Program-made: the position numbers and the translations under genes
Notes under the pieces: model-generated
Databases searched by the model: none
Seen by the model: only the letters and a program-made list of their open reading frames with translations
What the model was told of the DNA's origin: nothing
Source of the DNA: Halichondria panicea
Taxonomy: Eukaryota > Porifera > Demospongiae > Suberitida > Halichondriidae
DNA length: 64,000 bases
Direction: 5' to 3'
Assembly: GCF_963675165.1 (NCBI RefSeq)
Contig: NC_087392.1
Span: 4,051,442 to 4,115,441 of the forward strand
Part shown: positions 15,001 through 25,200 of the stretch, piece after piece
How the letters are laid out: every line of letters begins with the position of its first letter
Numbering within the stretch: position 1 is the first letter of the stretch

Positions 15001-16092
15001 AAAATGTCATTGCAGCGGTTACCATGGAGACGGGCCTGCTTATGCGTACAACCATGTGGCACTGCTGTTTATCAATTAAGTGGGTGGATCAAGGCGTGGT
15101 TTATCTATTCTATTATGGCATATTCAGTTATTCAGCCTGCCTCTGGAACCAAGGTGTCCGGATAATCAAGGTTCCACTGTACTTAAAAGTGCAGTCTCTA
15201 TATAATAGTTAGACACTGTTTAGGAAGTTTCTACATGATTTAGAAGCCCAAAAGGCAGGTTGTAGTATCCCGAACGCAGTGAGGGTTCTACTAGCCGTGA
15301 GGGCTTCTAAATTATGTGGAAACTTCGTCTAAGCATTTTAGATCATAGCAACCATAGCCAATCAGATTTGAATGTTCTTTGCTACATGATTTTCTAAGTG
15401 AAGTACATGATTTTCTAAGTAAGTACATGATTTTCTAAGTTGGATAGAACACTTCCTTTAGCCAATCAGATTGCAGTATTTATGGCAAACATGATCTAAA
15501 TCTGTTTTGATGTCTTTGTTTGGAGCTCATAATAATTATGCACACAGTAGTGTGGCTTGCACATGCTCAAAGCATGCATGTGTGCAATACAAATTAGGTA
15601 ATTATAGATGCAAGGAATAAGGATGGAATTACATTATGCATCCATATGCTGCCAGTCTGCTGCATGTCATCAGTTCCTACACGAGAACACTTCTATTTTC
15701 CCCAATAATTAGTTATATGGTGTCTGTGAATGTAGACGTTAGGTACATGAACTGGTGATGTACATGCAGCACACTAGACATTAACTACACTCTTTTTTCT
15801 TTTTTTCCCACTTTCGAATTACACACCATAATTTATGGACAATGCTCGCTTGGCCCATGGGTTTTTGTAAGCCCGGATGGGGATACTTTATTAATTTCGT
15901 TACCTGATTAGGTTAACCCTTATTGAGGTTGAAGCCTTGTATTAAGTTTTGATGTCCATTATGCAGAACAAATGGAAGACTGCACTGAATGCTAAGGATG
16001 CAGAGCTTGATCGATTCAGACAGGAACTAGACACCTTGCTAGGGACTCTCCAGGTGCTTCAGGAAAAAGCCTCAATACCACAAACACACTAG
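1..16092 (+). CDS. CEP162: CEP162 (centrosomal protein 162), C-terminal part; 5' end outside window
   Basis: CEP162 is a coiled-coil microtubule-binding protein of the distal centriole that promotes transition-zone assembly in cilia (known of the family). Eleven phase-consistent exons are seen: 1-99, 742-1067, 2361-2487, 4949-5045, 5366-5457, 7726-7833, 9258-9374, 13300-13449, 14222-14274, 14518-14602 and 15967-16092 (stop 16090-16092). They encode about 459 residues, almost all charged, Gln/Leu-rich coiled coil. Two stretches identify it: ELEKVIQKRFPNSLSALI in the second exon and the C-terminal RFRQELDTLLGTLQVLQEK, both close to vertebrate CEP162. Exon 1 is open from the first base, so the gene continues upstream. 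Small exons inside the 2-4 kb introns could have been missed, although every junction used keeps frame. The introns hold several MITEs. The next gene, CYB5R4, converges on it 418 bp downstream. Confidence 0.88.
397..535. mobile_element. short dispersed repeat (GGTCACC...GGTGACC family), copy 1
   Basis: Lies in the first visible CEP162 intron. It begins with a TGGTCACCCT motif after an AAACCTGTC string and ends near AGGTGACCGC. The middle reads as CAGCCAGGYTAATG followed by TGTTTCAACCT. Related copies lie at about 4690-4866, 5985-6136 and 51557-51695. The inverted GGTCACC/GGTGACC ends and the nearby CAGTGAAACCT strings suggest a pogo/Tc1-type MITE. Boundaries are approximate. Confidence 0.5.
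1100..2190 (+). mobile_element. family-A dispersed element, two adjacent copies with internal repeats
   Basis: In a CEP162 intron. Each copy starts with the hairpin-like GAGCACTAAAGTGCTAA then CCTCGGCTG (about 1104 and 1650). It runs through a recurring block, GCTATCCATGCTGTAAA, at about 1588, 1929 and 2079. The second copy ends near 2190 with CCCGTGGCCGC then GCGCCTCGGG. The same family appears at 27930-28318 on this strand and, reversed, at 39281-40020, 57913-58130 and 60930-62480. There is no recognisable coding capacity. The class is unresolved: it could be a SINE-like or foldback element. Confidence 0.6.
2872..3124. mobile_element. MITE with CAGGGTGTCATACAGG terminal inverted repeats (hAT-like)
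   Basis: The left end CAGGGTGTCATACAGG and the right end CCTGTATGACACCCTG are exact 16-bp inverted complements 253 bp apart in a CEP162 intron. CAGGG-type ends are typical of hAT elements. The flanking bases are similar but do not give a clean 8-bp duplication, so the superfamily call is tentative. The interior has G-rich and C-rich arms and no ORF. Confidence 0.7.
3868..4026. mobile_element. short MITE ending in ACAGGTTTCACTGT
   Basis: The left end reads ACACCGAAACCTGTTTGTAG and the right end TATACAGGTTTCACTGTAC, imperfect inverted repeats about 160 bp apart. A repeated GGTGGCCTA lies inside. The CAGTGAAACC terminus is pogo/Tigger-like. It lies in a CEP162 intron. Confidence 0.45.
4690..4866. 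mobile_element. GGTCACC/GGTGACC family, copy 2
   Basis: Shares CAGCCAGGTTAATG, a TGTTTGAACCT string and a terminal GGGTGACCGT with the copies at 397-535 and 5985-6136. It lies in the CEP162 intron just before the exon at 4949. Boundaries are approximate. Confidence 0.4.
5985..6136. mobile_element. GGTCACC/GGTGACC family, copy 3
   Basis: Contains TGGTCACCCC, a second GGTCACCCTG, CAGCCAGGTTAATTGG and TGTTTCAACCTGTGTTAGC, matching the other copies in order. It lies in a CEP162 intron. Confidence 0.4.
8971..9178. mobile_element. diverged copy of the CCGTATAGCGGG MITE
   Basis: A TA dinucleotide flanks each side (8969-8970, 9179-9180). The left end resembles CCGTATAGCGGGTATATTTC with small changes and the right end is ATATACTCGCTATACGG. 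GAGGGTATAAAT and GGGTATAAATGTTC blocks follow the two better-preserved copies at 27570 and 33728. It is shorter (208 bp) and older-looking. Confidence 0.65.
11372..11484. repeat. 72-bp tandem duplication
   Basis: A 41-bp segment starting CCGGATGGGAACACACC and ending CACTCAACCAT occurs at 11372 and again at 11444 with no visible mismatch. About 31 bp lie between. It is a recent local duplication in the large CEP162 intron. Confidence 0.8.
11935..12275. repeat. three degenerate ~110-bp tandem units
   Basis: Three successive units each hold a TGCTTCTTAATTTT-like string, a TATTTAT/ATTCAATTCAGT stretch, GAAATCTATA and a GC(A/G)TGCTCATA segment. They sit in the CEP162 intron between exons at 9374 and 13300. 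The 3.9 kb of that intron outside this and the 72-bp duplication shows only AT-rich, unremarkable sequence. Confidence 0.6.
13469..14072. mobile_element. Mutator-like non-autonomous element, 53-bp perfect TIRs and 9-bp target duplication
   Basis: Bases 13469-13521 are an exact inverted complement of 14020-14072 (53 of 53), starting TAGTCTCGAATACCCGCC. The 9-bp CTGTTGTTA flanks both ends (13460-13468 and 14073-14081). Long perfect TIRs with a 9-bp duplication are the hallmark of MULE-type insertions. The interior holds a 104-codon open frame that I cannot assign and that runs into the right TIR, so it is probably not a gene. The element begins 19 bp after the CEP162 splice donor at 13450. Confidence 0.85.
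14927..15179. mobile_element. pogo-like MITE, TA target
   Basis: The left end CTGTAGAACCTCGATTATCC and the right end GGATAATCAAGGTTCCACTG form imperfect inverted repeats flanked by TA (14925-14926, 15180-15181). A second inverted TTATCCAATTATCTGG motif lies inside. It is in the CEP162 intron before the last exon. The ends resemble those of the 62992-63379 element. Confidence 0.7.
15383..15440. repeat. triplicated TACATGATTTTCTAAGT
   Basis: The 17-mer occurs three times in a row with 2-4 bp spacers. It is a small tandem repeat in the last CEP162 intron. Confidence 0.85.
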
Positions 16093-16510
16093 CTACAATT
16101 AACTCAATAAGACTGTATTTCCTTGTCTTTTATTGCAGCCATCATCACTTCAGTCATGCATTTTTTTTCAATGCGTCTTTGTACATGCATGTACATATAT
16201 AATAAGTACATTACTATGTTACCAATGCAAGTGTCGATCAAGCATTTTCCCACTGTACGCTGTTATTTAGGGGCACTATTAATTGTCGCTATTTTAATAG
16301 TCGTTCGTTCATTTTCAAAATCTTTTCAGCAAACAGGCACAAATAAGTTATGATGTGAATGCAAGTCGGTATACAATGATCATGAGTTCCCTTAAAAAAA
16401 ATAATTTGATACTGTCATAATGTGTACAGTACATGCGATACAATTAAAACACAAAGAGCTTGGTAGGTTCGAAATATGCCAGGTTATAATAATGTGATGG
16501 CTGTGAGTGT
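16093..16510. other. intergenic, convergent 3' ends of CEP162 and CYB5R4
   Basis: A 418-bp spacer between two stop codons. It must hold both 3' UTRs. A TTTATT at about 16128 would read AATAAA on the minus strand, a possible but distant CYB5R4 polyadenylation signal. No other feature is seen. Confidence 0.6.
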
Positions 16511-19500
16511 TCACATAAAGCAGTGGATGCAATCGTCAGGGTAATCCTCGTCCAATAACAAGCTACAGGAGGAGAAAAAACAAGAGGTCATTCATATTAA
16601 TTACTTCGTGTTGTGTGACATGTGAAGTTAATGGAGGCTACAGTCAGTACATGCAGCTATAGTGCAGTGCTATACTCACTTGCTAATGGCGGCTGTGAAC
16701 TGACAGGGTCCACAGATGCATACCAATGTCTTGTTGCGCTCGTCATTATCAGAGGGTAGGTAGCTTCTCAGGAGAGTGCTGTTGATACGACCTTTGACTC
16801 CATCACTCGGAAGAGTGTCCTTGGTATCGGAGAGGACATGAACAACTTCGAACCTGGACAGCAGAAATAAATTTTGATAAATTACAAATTCATATAGCCA
16901 TCAATCCTAGAAAGTGTACGTAACTCTTAATAAGTAGTTCCATGGCAACTAACCATGTACGTGAGTGAATTTTATGAATTTGTTTCAGTGGAATTTGACA
17001 CCAGGCATTGTAATGGTTTCCATGGTTCCCTAATTGTCTATCGCTGAGTTTCGTCTATAATATCTCACTATTTGTTTATCAACAGCACTTGATATCATGT
17101 GTCACTTAGGATGACAAATTAAAACCCTCTAAGTTAACAGTCGTCAGGAAATCAAGGGCTTTCATATTGTAGGATATAATACTAATTTAGGTGTTTAGCC
17201 AACAAATTATGCTTTACAACGTTATGCAAAGAAAACTTCGTTAATTGAGTTTTCCAGCACACGAGTTGTTGTCAAAACAACAAGACCCACCTTTCTGATT
17301 CCATCTTTGCAATCTGTCGCATTTCATCCTTCCACCAAATGTCACTCTCTGTCTTGTTAGCAAAGAGGAGCTTGGCAGTGCTTGTCGGACACTCTGCGTG
17401 TTCCCTTTGTTTGTTGGTAGAGCCGTCTGTTTGGTTATCACTCGTCTCCTGTTCTCTAGCCACCAGCTCAGTGTGAAAGAAGTCACGAAGCAACTTCACC
17501 ATTGGCGTGAAACCTACACGTACAGACAAAAGTAAACTCAATGTCACTAGTACACTAATATAAACACACTTCCAGTGGAGTATAAGATAAAAACGAAGAT
17601 TCATTAATACAAAATGTCTGTAATAATTCTAATGCAATTGGCTTACCAGAGCCTGCTGCCACTAGCACGAGATTCGTATTGGCCATTTTTGCCGAGTTGA
17701 ATGTCCCGTCCGGATCGCTCAGCCACACTTCGTCACCTAGGTAACAATGAGGAATGCAGACATGTGAGTGTGAGCTCAGTGTATTCCCAGCAGACTGAAT
17801 GCAATAGTGATAGCCACGCAGTATAAACTAGTAATCAAACGGTATGCATGGTATTTGATGTTGACTCTTGATATCACACCCCCCCTCCCCACATACAACC
17901 TTATAGCTGGCATCCCATGGAACATGTTATTAAAAAGAAGGGGTTTGTAACAAAACATGAACTATTGTTAAAAACTTTTTGCAGCTTGTAATAATTATTA
18001 CAAGTGTTATTTGTTTGTCAGTGATACAAAAATGTAACAAGCATGTATAACAACGTGTACTGTGGGATTTTCTCACCTATATTCAAGTCGGAGAGGTACC
18101 GCGACATTTTACCGTCTTTGTACAATTTGACCATGAGCTGGACGCTCCGCCCCTCTACGTGGGCGGGTGTGTGACGTGTGAGGTCTTCGTTGGAGCATAT
18201 CGGAGTGTAGCTACGCGTAATGCTTTCTCCATCGACCTCGGCTCGCACGGCTAAGTGATGGCCGGTGGGTACGTTGAGGTAAGAGCCCGCTGGAACACGA
18301 AGAGTGAAGACCTTGGAGTCATGAGTAATTGAGGTAATGGCTTCAACGGTAGTTGGATGATATTTTGTATCTGTAAGTGTATGCGTGTTTGTTTGTATTG
18401 ATGAATGTGTACAATAGGATTTCTAAGTGCCAAACAAGCTAGTGTTTCTAAGCGGTAGTGTACAAGTGTTAGGGCAACAATGAAACCAAAGGAAAAACAA
18501 TATAGGAGGAAGCCTGATATAAACACTGCATGTGTATGGGGAGTGCCACCTGTTGATGGGCAAATGTCAGGCCATATGCATTAATTATCAGTCTACGCCA
18601 ACTTCCTTGGGCAAGCACACAAACAATTAAATAATGTAACCACTAGTAATTAGGTGTGAGCCCACAAAAGGGGGGCGGGCATATTATAGCAGGAAGAATG
18701 AGTTGAAATGCTCAGAACAAGAATTCATATTTAAGTGTCCAGAGGTACGTATTCCTTCCAAGAAAAATGTAGCTCACCCCTATTGTGCTTGAGGTAGAGG
18801 TTGAGATGGCCAGGACTGAATGTTCCAATGCTGGTCCACAGTTCTTGGCTATCGTGCTTCTTGAGGGTAATCTCTACTCGGCTACCAGTCACAGTCACTG
18901 TGTGTGTGTGTGGGTGGTGGTGATGTGTGAGGGTGTGTACTCTGTGACTAGCTCATGAGTTAATATAGTTATTACTATGCATGGTGATTGTGTATACATT
19001 GCCAGCATCAGTGGGATTGTTTAAACTATTCCGCATTTCTTAAAACCAATAGTGTATAGAATATCAATTGTTTGTCCAAGTCTCCTACACACAAGTAACT
19101 CAATTTCAAGCATAACATACACACAGCTGCATTTACCTTGAGAGCTGACAATTGTCTGCTCCAGCTCTGTAGTGTGTTGAGAGGAGAGAGAGAGAGAGAG
19201 AAATGAATTAACGGCTTACAGTAAATATTTTGTCTAAAAAACGCTATTGGCGCCTCTGTAATATACTTCACAGCATACACATGGGCCACTTGTACGAAAA
19301 CTCCATAACCCCACAACCTTTACTGCACTTAGAAATCATCAGGGGTTTTCCTGCTCAAAGAATCCTTGCTCTTAATGTATCTTAAGAACTACGTCTATTG
19401 GAGCCGTACTGCTCTAGTGGGCTTACCAATATTGAGCTCATACACCCAGTCATTGATGAAAATTGTGGCTTCAAAATGTCTGCCATTCAAGTCGATAATC

Positions 19501-21737
19501 ACATCAGAGCACTTCATGGTCTACAGGAAGGTTGAGGTTAGTAATTTACTTCACAGGGGGCAATTTAGTGTGATTCACTTACGTTGCATTGAGTCACCAC
19601 ACGAATATTGATGGCTTTTTCACTCTGTATCCAGTCGAACCTGCAGCAGCAAAAACACCACACTAGCTTATTGCCATGACAATTATAATGTGAATGTCAT
19701 GCACGTATTACTACTGGTACCTTGCATATTACACTAGCTATATGCAGTATACTGTAAAGTTTACACAATTCAATTTACAACTTAAGGCAATTCCTACTTT
19801 GGATAGGGCTTTGTGACATCCGAGTTCTTCCTTGCTCTATCCTCAGGTACTATCAGTCTTCCAGCAGATTCCTCTGCTTCATGCCTCTCCTCAGACAGAG
19901 GCAGCTGCTTCGTCACAGATGGTACGAACAATTTCACAGGGCTTTCGGGGGAGTCCTGTTTACTACCGTCGTGTTCTGGGGGTAGACATTGAGGTCATTA
20001 AATGGCTGGCATTGGTGTTGATTCACCCCAAAGAACACTAAACCAATTGGCCACCTGTTCTGGGCTGCGTGCACCACAGTTTTAATGCAAACACGCACGA
20101 GGAAACCATGCAAAAATTATCCCACAAGTGTATACAGCTTCTTCAAAGAAAATTGAATTATGAGCTCGATTGTGTTAAGTACATGTACACGCAAATCTAG
20201 CGATAACATAAAAGATCCTTACCTTCGCATGCCACTGCGGCTTGAGTAGCCCCTCGACGTTGTTGCAGATTTGTCAGCGCTTGCAATGGTACTGTAAATG
20301 CAAACGATAATGTAAGTTGAATGCCATGTGTACATACATCTCCATGGATAAGCTACCCTAATGTATAATATGTCCTTTGTCAGAACCATGCATTGGTCTT
20401 CTTGACTTAAGGACCATATTTGCACACAACAGGATTAGGACACTTCCTATACGTACACACTATTGCACTTCAGTACTGTGACTTCATATTGTGGTTTTGC
20501 GGCTATAAGGGTGCCGTGGTCAATTGTTCACTAGAGATGTAAGTGGGTAACAATGCCCACCACTTAATTAAACCATTAACCTAAACACTGTATTACATAC
20601 ATGTACATGCAGTAAACAACTCCATAACTTATGGTGCATTTTCAAACTGAATACGGGACACTTTCAGCCATAAAAATAATATCCCCATAAAACAATGCTT
20701 TAATTCCATCCTCAATTTCTACATAATTATGCAGATAACCTCCCTTCAAAAAACAAATTAATTTAACACGAGACATACACTCCATGACTATAATTACAAC
20801 ACGTACATGATCCTAATTTGAGGGAGGAAGACCGAATCCTAGCTCCAGCCTCTGCGATTTTCATACTGTTTCGACGGTGGGTGGAGGGAGAGTTGGGTAC
20901 AAGGGGGCCAACAAAGCAAAACTTGAGCATTGACTCGATGTTCACTCTTGCATGAACCTGCCCAAAAAAATGTTTACAGTCAGATATGCAAAAATTTGGG
21001 TGGCAAGCCATGTGTTGACATTCGGTTGGTCGGCCCGAAGTGTTAATAGTGATACATATAGCACCTTGCATGCAGACGCACAGTTGTTTGAAAACATGCA
21101 TCAATTTGACAATTCCTAGCATAAAGTAGCCGGAAAATGAGCAATATACCTACACATGCCGCAAGCATGTAGGTCATAAGTTACTCGCATACAGAAATCA
21201 TCTAGTAACATAGATCACTGCATGTATATACCTCGTCAAAGAGAATAGTTGCGTCCTTTCCAGCGGCTTTCAGAAGATCTTCAACACCTCCTGGGTGGAA
21301 TTTCATGTAGGGACTGATGTTGTACACCTTGCCTGCAAAGGAGAGGTGGTTAAATTTTGCATGCATATCATTGTGCAAAATGATGCAGTATACTTACCTC
21401 TAATGGCGGTCCAAGCATCTTCTTTTGTGCAATGACGTGCAAGCTCCCTTTCACTAATGCCTCTGGGTGTTCCATCATTGCAGCAGAACTCAGTTTTCTT
21501 GCTTCTGCAGAGACGGATCCAATCTAGAAGACTGCAACCTTTTCCAAGCTTTGTCTTAGATTTGAGTTTTGCAATTCCTACGCTTGAAGGCATTGCTTCA
21601 CAAGGGCTTGCTGGTGTGAAAGTCCTTCTCAATGCGATGGCAGATTTTGGCAGCATTGGGAGGGTCAGAGTCATTGGAGGCTTCTTAGAGCAGGGGCTTT
21701 GAGGGGGGGTTGAAATGAGGGCTAGTGGACAAGACAT
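16511..21737 (-). CDS. CYB5R4: cytochrome b5 reductase 4 (NCB5OR), complete
   Basis: An ER-associated NAD(P)H oxidoreductase fusing cytochrome b5, CS (p23-like) and FAD/NAD reductase domains. Fourteen phase-consistent exons are read on the minus strand: 21737-21398, 21332-21232, 20957-20807, 20291-20223, 19975-19798, 19640-19583, 19520-19427, 19166-19137, 18897-18778, 18370-18077, 17736-17647, 17513-17291, 16853-16680 and 16562-16511 (657 aa; human is 521). The cytochrome b5 domain spans about 92-166 with HPGG (heme His126) and VHARVN (second heme His149). The family-typical SLLDWIRL precedes it. The CS domain is about 280-380. The reductase has RSYT (433-436, FAD), AAGSGFTPM (about 505-513) and CICGPCQFT (NAD(P)H side). 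The extra length lies in a low-complexity N-terminus and the b5-CS linker. The linker exon at 20223-20291 is the least certain. Confidence 0.93.
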
Positions 21738-22201
21738 TGCTGCATGCAGAGATGTGGTTTTGCAGACTGCTTCAGTTAGCTATAGCTTTTGAGAGAAAAC
21801 AGTGAAGCAATTTTACAAATTTCTCTCTTGCATTCAACTCCACTGCAAATGAGCAACATGGTCCTTTGCAAAGGATACCACTTTTATAGGCTTTTCTCAA
21901 CGTCACAACAATTAATTATTGATAATGAGGTCTGTGGTTTCCTGAGGAATCTTGACAAAAGGTTTATTGAACAGAGACAATTTGACCGCCGCAGTGCACC
22001 GACATGATCTCTCCAGATACAGAGTATCATAATTTACAATTCTTTTCCTCTTTGCGCTGCTGCATGCCTTGTGAAATTCTCACACAATCACTTGACTTCT
22101 TGGAGCACTTTTTCACTTTCGGCCATGTGGAGTCTATTGCGCATGTGCACAATGCCCACCCACGTGCCACTCAAACAAATGTCAAGTCAGCTCTGAAAAG
22201 A
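21738..22201. promoter_or_regulatory. shared CYB5R4/POLR2F head-to-head promoter region
   Basis: Only 464 bp separate the two divergent start codons. A TGCGCATGTGCA site (about 22138-22149) is close to the NRF1 consensus YGCGCAYGCGCR, and CCACGTGCC (E-box-like) follows near 22160. Both lie 40-65 bp upstream of the POLR2F ATG. No TATA box is evident. The promoter role is inferred from gene orientation. Confidence 0.5.
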
Positions 22202-25200
22202 ATGGGAGACGAGGAGTGAGTGACTGTCGTTACTTAACTTATGCATAGATCTATGCCTCAAGCATTCTGTAATTATGCCTTTATTGTATCCAAGCTTCAG
22301 GATCCATCACACTGTACTAGTTCAATTCCATGTGATTTTACAATTTTTTTTATTGTTTATGGTTTTAATACGTAAATGCCGTGTTGTCCAGATCAATGAT
22401 GCTTATGCCATATTAATGTTTCCTTATCTGTTGAGTCATTCCTCTACTGTACTATCGCATCACTAGTCCACATCATAGTATTCATTTAGGTATTCCGTGT
22501 AAACCACTTTGTGTTTGTGTGCAGGTATGACGGTGGCGGTGGTGGGGACTTTAGTGGAGGGGAGGAGCCAATAGATGATTTTGATGATGCTGCAGTAGGT
22601 TACATTTTTATAAATACCATATCGCTGCCCTCACCAACCTGGGGGGGGGGGGGCACCTCAAAAATTAGCTAGTCAATTTTAAGCAATGAGCTTGTAAATA
22701 GACGCACCATTAATCTCAGAGGTTCCTAATGTCCCATTTCCAGTGCTTATTCTTGCGCTTCTAGTATAATTACATCATTTTTAAGGTGTGTGTGTGTTAA
22801 TGACATTATTGGGAACTGCTGTGGTAACCATGAAACTGAGCCATTGGAGTGATCTTTAAAGTGTTGAATGCAACTAGTGATGGTCAGTTAAACAAGAATC
22901 TCTACTTTCTTGTTAAGTCATTCAAATGAAAAATCCTCCTCTCGTTGTGTCCAACCTCCAAAGTGTGCCACTGTTCTAGAAAACTGTAGGAAACGTTATC
23001 ATAGCGGTTGCTGTATGACCACATTTGTGCAGTGGTGCAAGCCCCTATTAAAGCCTACAAGGAAATGTCCTTAGGAACTAGTATGTTTTCTGTACTCCCT
23101 TGAGCATAATCCCTTAGCTTTGTTGAAATTCCAATAGTATGCACATACTTTATCCCTACTGGTTGGTAGCCCATTGCTAATTTAACATGTTTGGCATTAA
23201 AATAATAATACACGGAATTGTTGTCTCCATTATTGTTGAGTGTCAATGTGGTATGTACTATTTTGGGGTTTTAATTTTCTGTGGCTAAATTTGCTGAGAT
23301 GCGGCATGAAATCTAACAAGTTAATGTAACCTCTCTTGTAACCTCTCTTGTACGTCTTGTATATTGGCTATGTAATCGTAACCACAATTGAATGCATAAT
23401 GGGGGTATTCTAAATTGATTAGGTCAAGTTTATTCTTGCCACAGACATCTAGGAAGTTTTGAGCCAGCTGCGCAAAATTCAAACATGTACATGTATGGTA
23501 TCCCGATTCGGAGAGTAATTATATTGGGAAGTGAACTAAATTTCGAGTGGTCCATATGCAATTATTACGATTGTTCAGAGGGTTGTTTCGGTGAAGCTAA
23601 GCTCTGCTGTAGAAGGTTTACAGTGCCACCTGCTCAGTGTTTGTTGTGGGCTGCATGGGAAGAATGAAGTGTGGCTTGCTTAATGTTCTGTGCAACACAA
23701 AGTCAATCCAAATTAAGTTACAAAAAGAGGTACTTACTTTATATTTGAAAACTGTTACTTAGGTGCTACGTACGTACAGTAGCATGCATTGTATGTGTGG
23801 GTAGTAAACCTTGGTATGGGTTTAATAGTGTTGGGAACATTTGATTGGGGCACCCCTAATTACCACTCAAGTTGTGTGTGTGTGTGTGCTTGCATGTGCA
23901 GCCTTTTAACTGGTAAGGGCTATATATCCGCATACTGTGAAGCTTCCATTTACTGCATAATGGTCAGCAACTGAAACCCCAGCCTGTCAATATTAAGATC
24001 ACTCTTCGGTTTTGACTAATAACCGAACTGTTGCTTATCCCTTCGCAACTAAAGTAGTACGTGTCATTTTGACTTGTTCAAATCATCATTGGAGAATGCA
24101 TGTTTCATTAACGCATGAGTAAGTCTTGTACATGTAGTTTCAGGATCATTGACTATAAATATAATGTACATGTATACATTTGTACAAAATGACAATTTTG
24201 TCTACGTGGTATATTTGCGATTGTCAACAAAGATGCATGCTTATACGGAAATTGGCATGGACTTGTTTAGCTTAGGTTTTGTAGACTACATCGCTGATAT
24301 GCCCACACCATAACATATCATGTGACGTACGGTTTGTTTACCTGTCTAACCTCCTTCATATTAATGATATTCATTGCTTTTCCTGGTCCCGTTGGTAATT
24401 AAACACCTGATCTGTATAAGCACCTAACCAGTGGCATCTTGTCTGGAAACTGTAGCTGTGCATTGGATTACACAAAATTAAAACAGTACTATAATTATGC
24501 ACCTACATGTATGTATAATTAAATTATACCTTTCTTAATTAGACTGTCCTGTTTCTGGTTATTTCACTGCACACACTATATAAAATATTGTAGCAATTAA
24601 GTCAGTGACTGGTGTTTCTGCATTCTTTCTGTCTGGTTGCTCCAGTTTTGTCTATCTGGCTACAAATAGTCATGTTCTGTCGCTCTAAGCGAACAAGTTA
24701 TTCCGCTGACATGACATATAAACGTTAATTACTGTTGACATACCATAGGATAGATACTCTCTGAACAATCGTAATAATTGTATGTGAACAGTCGAGAAGT
24801 TGTTCCCACGATAACATGGTTGTTAATAGTAGCTAGCGTACTTCTGTGTGTGTTTTAGAGGGTGGTATTTCTTTCAATTTCTTGAGTGCCTAATCACTTT
24901 GTGTGACAAATTCAACACTAGAATTCCAACAATCTGTGCAGTAATGTACAACTGAAACCAGAGCTCCCTCGTGTCGTATGATGTGAGTGATTATTATGTA
25001 GGTCATCTTGTACATTGTACGTATTATGATATGCACTTAAATGAGTTCTTCTGGCGTGTCTACGTACATGTGCAATATTATAGGATCACACAGTGTCATA
25101 TTGAGTCGTGTGGAAAATTTGTGTCTGACCATTAAAGGGATAGGCTAAAGGTTGAATTCCCTTTTGTTCTAATTCCACAAATGTGCATCATGTTTAGTCT

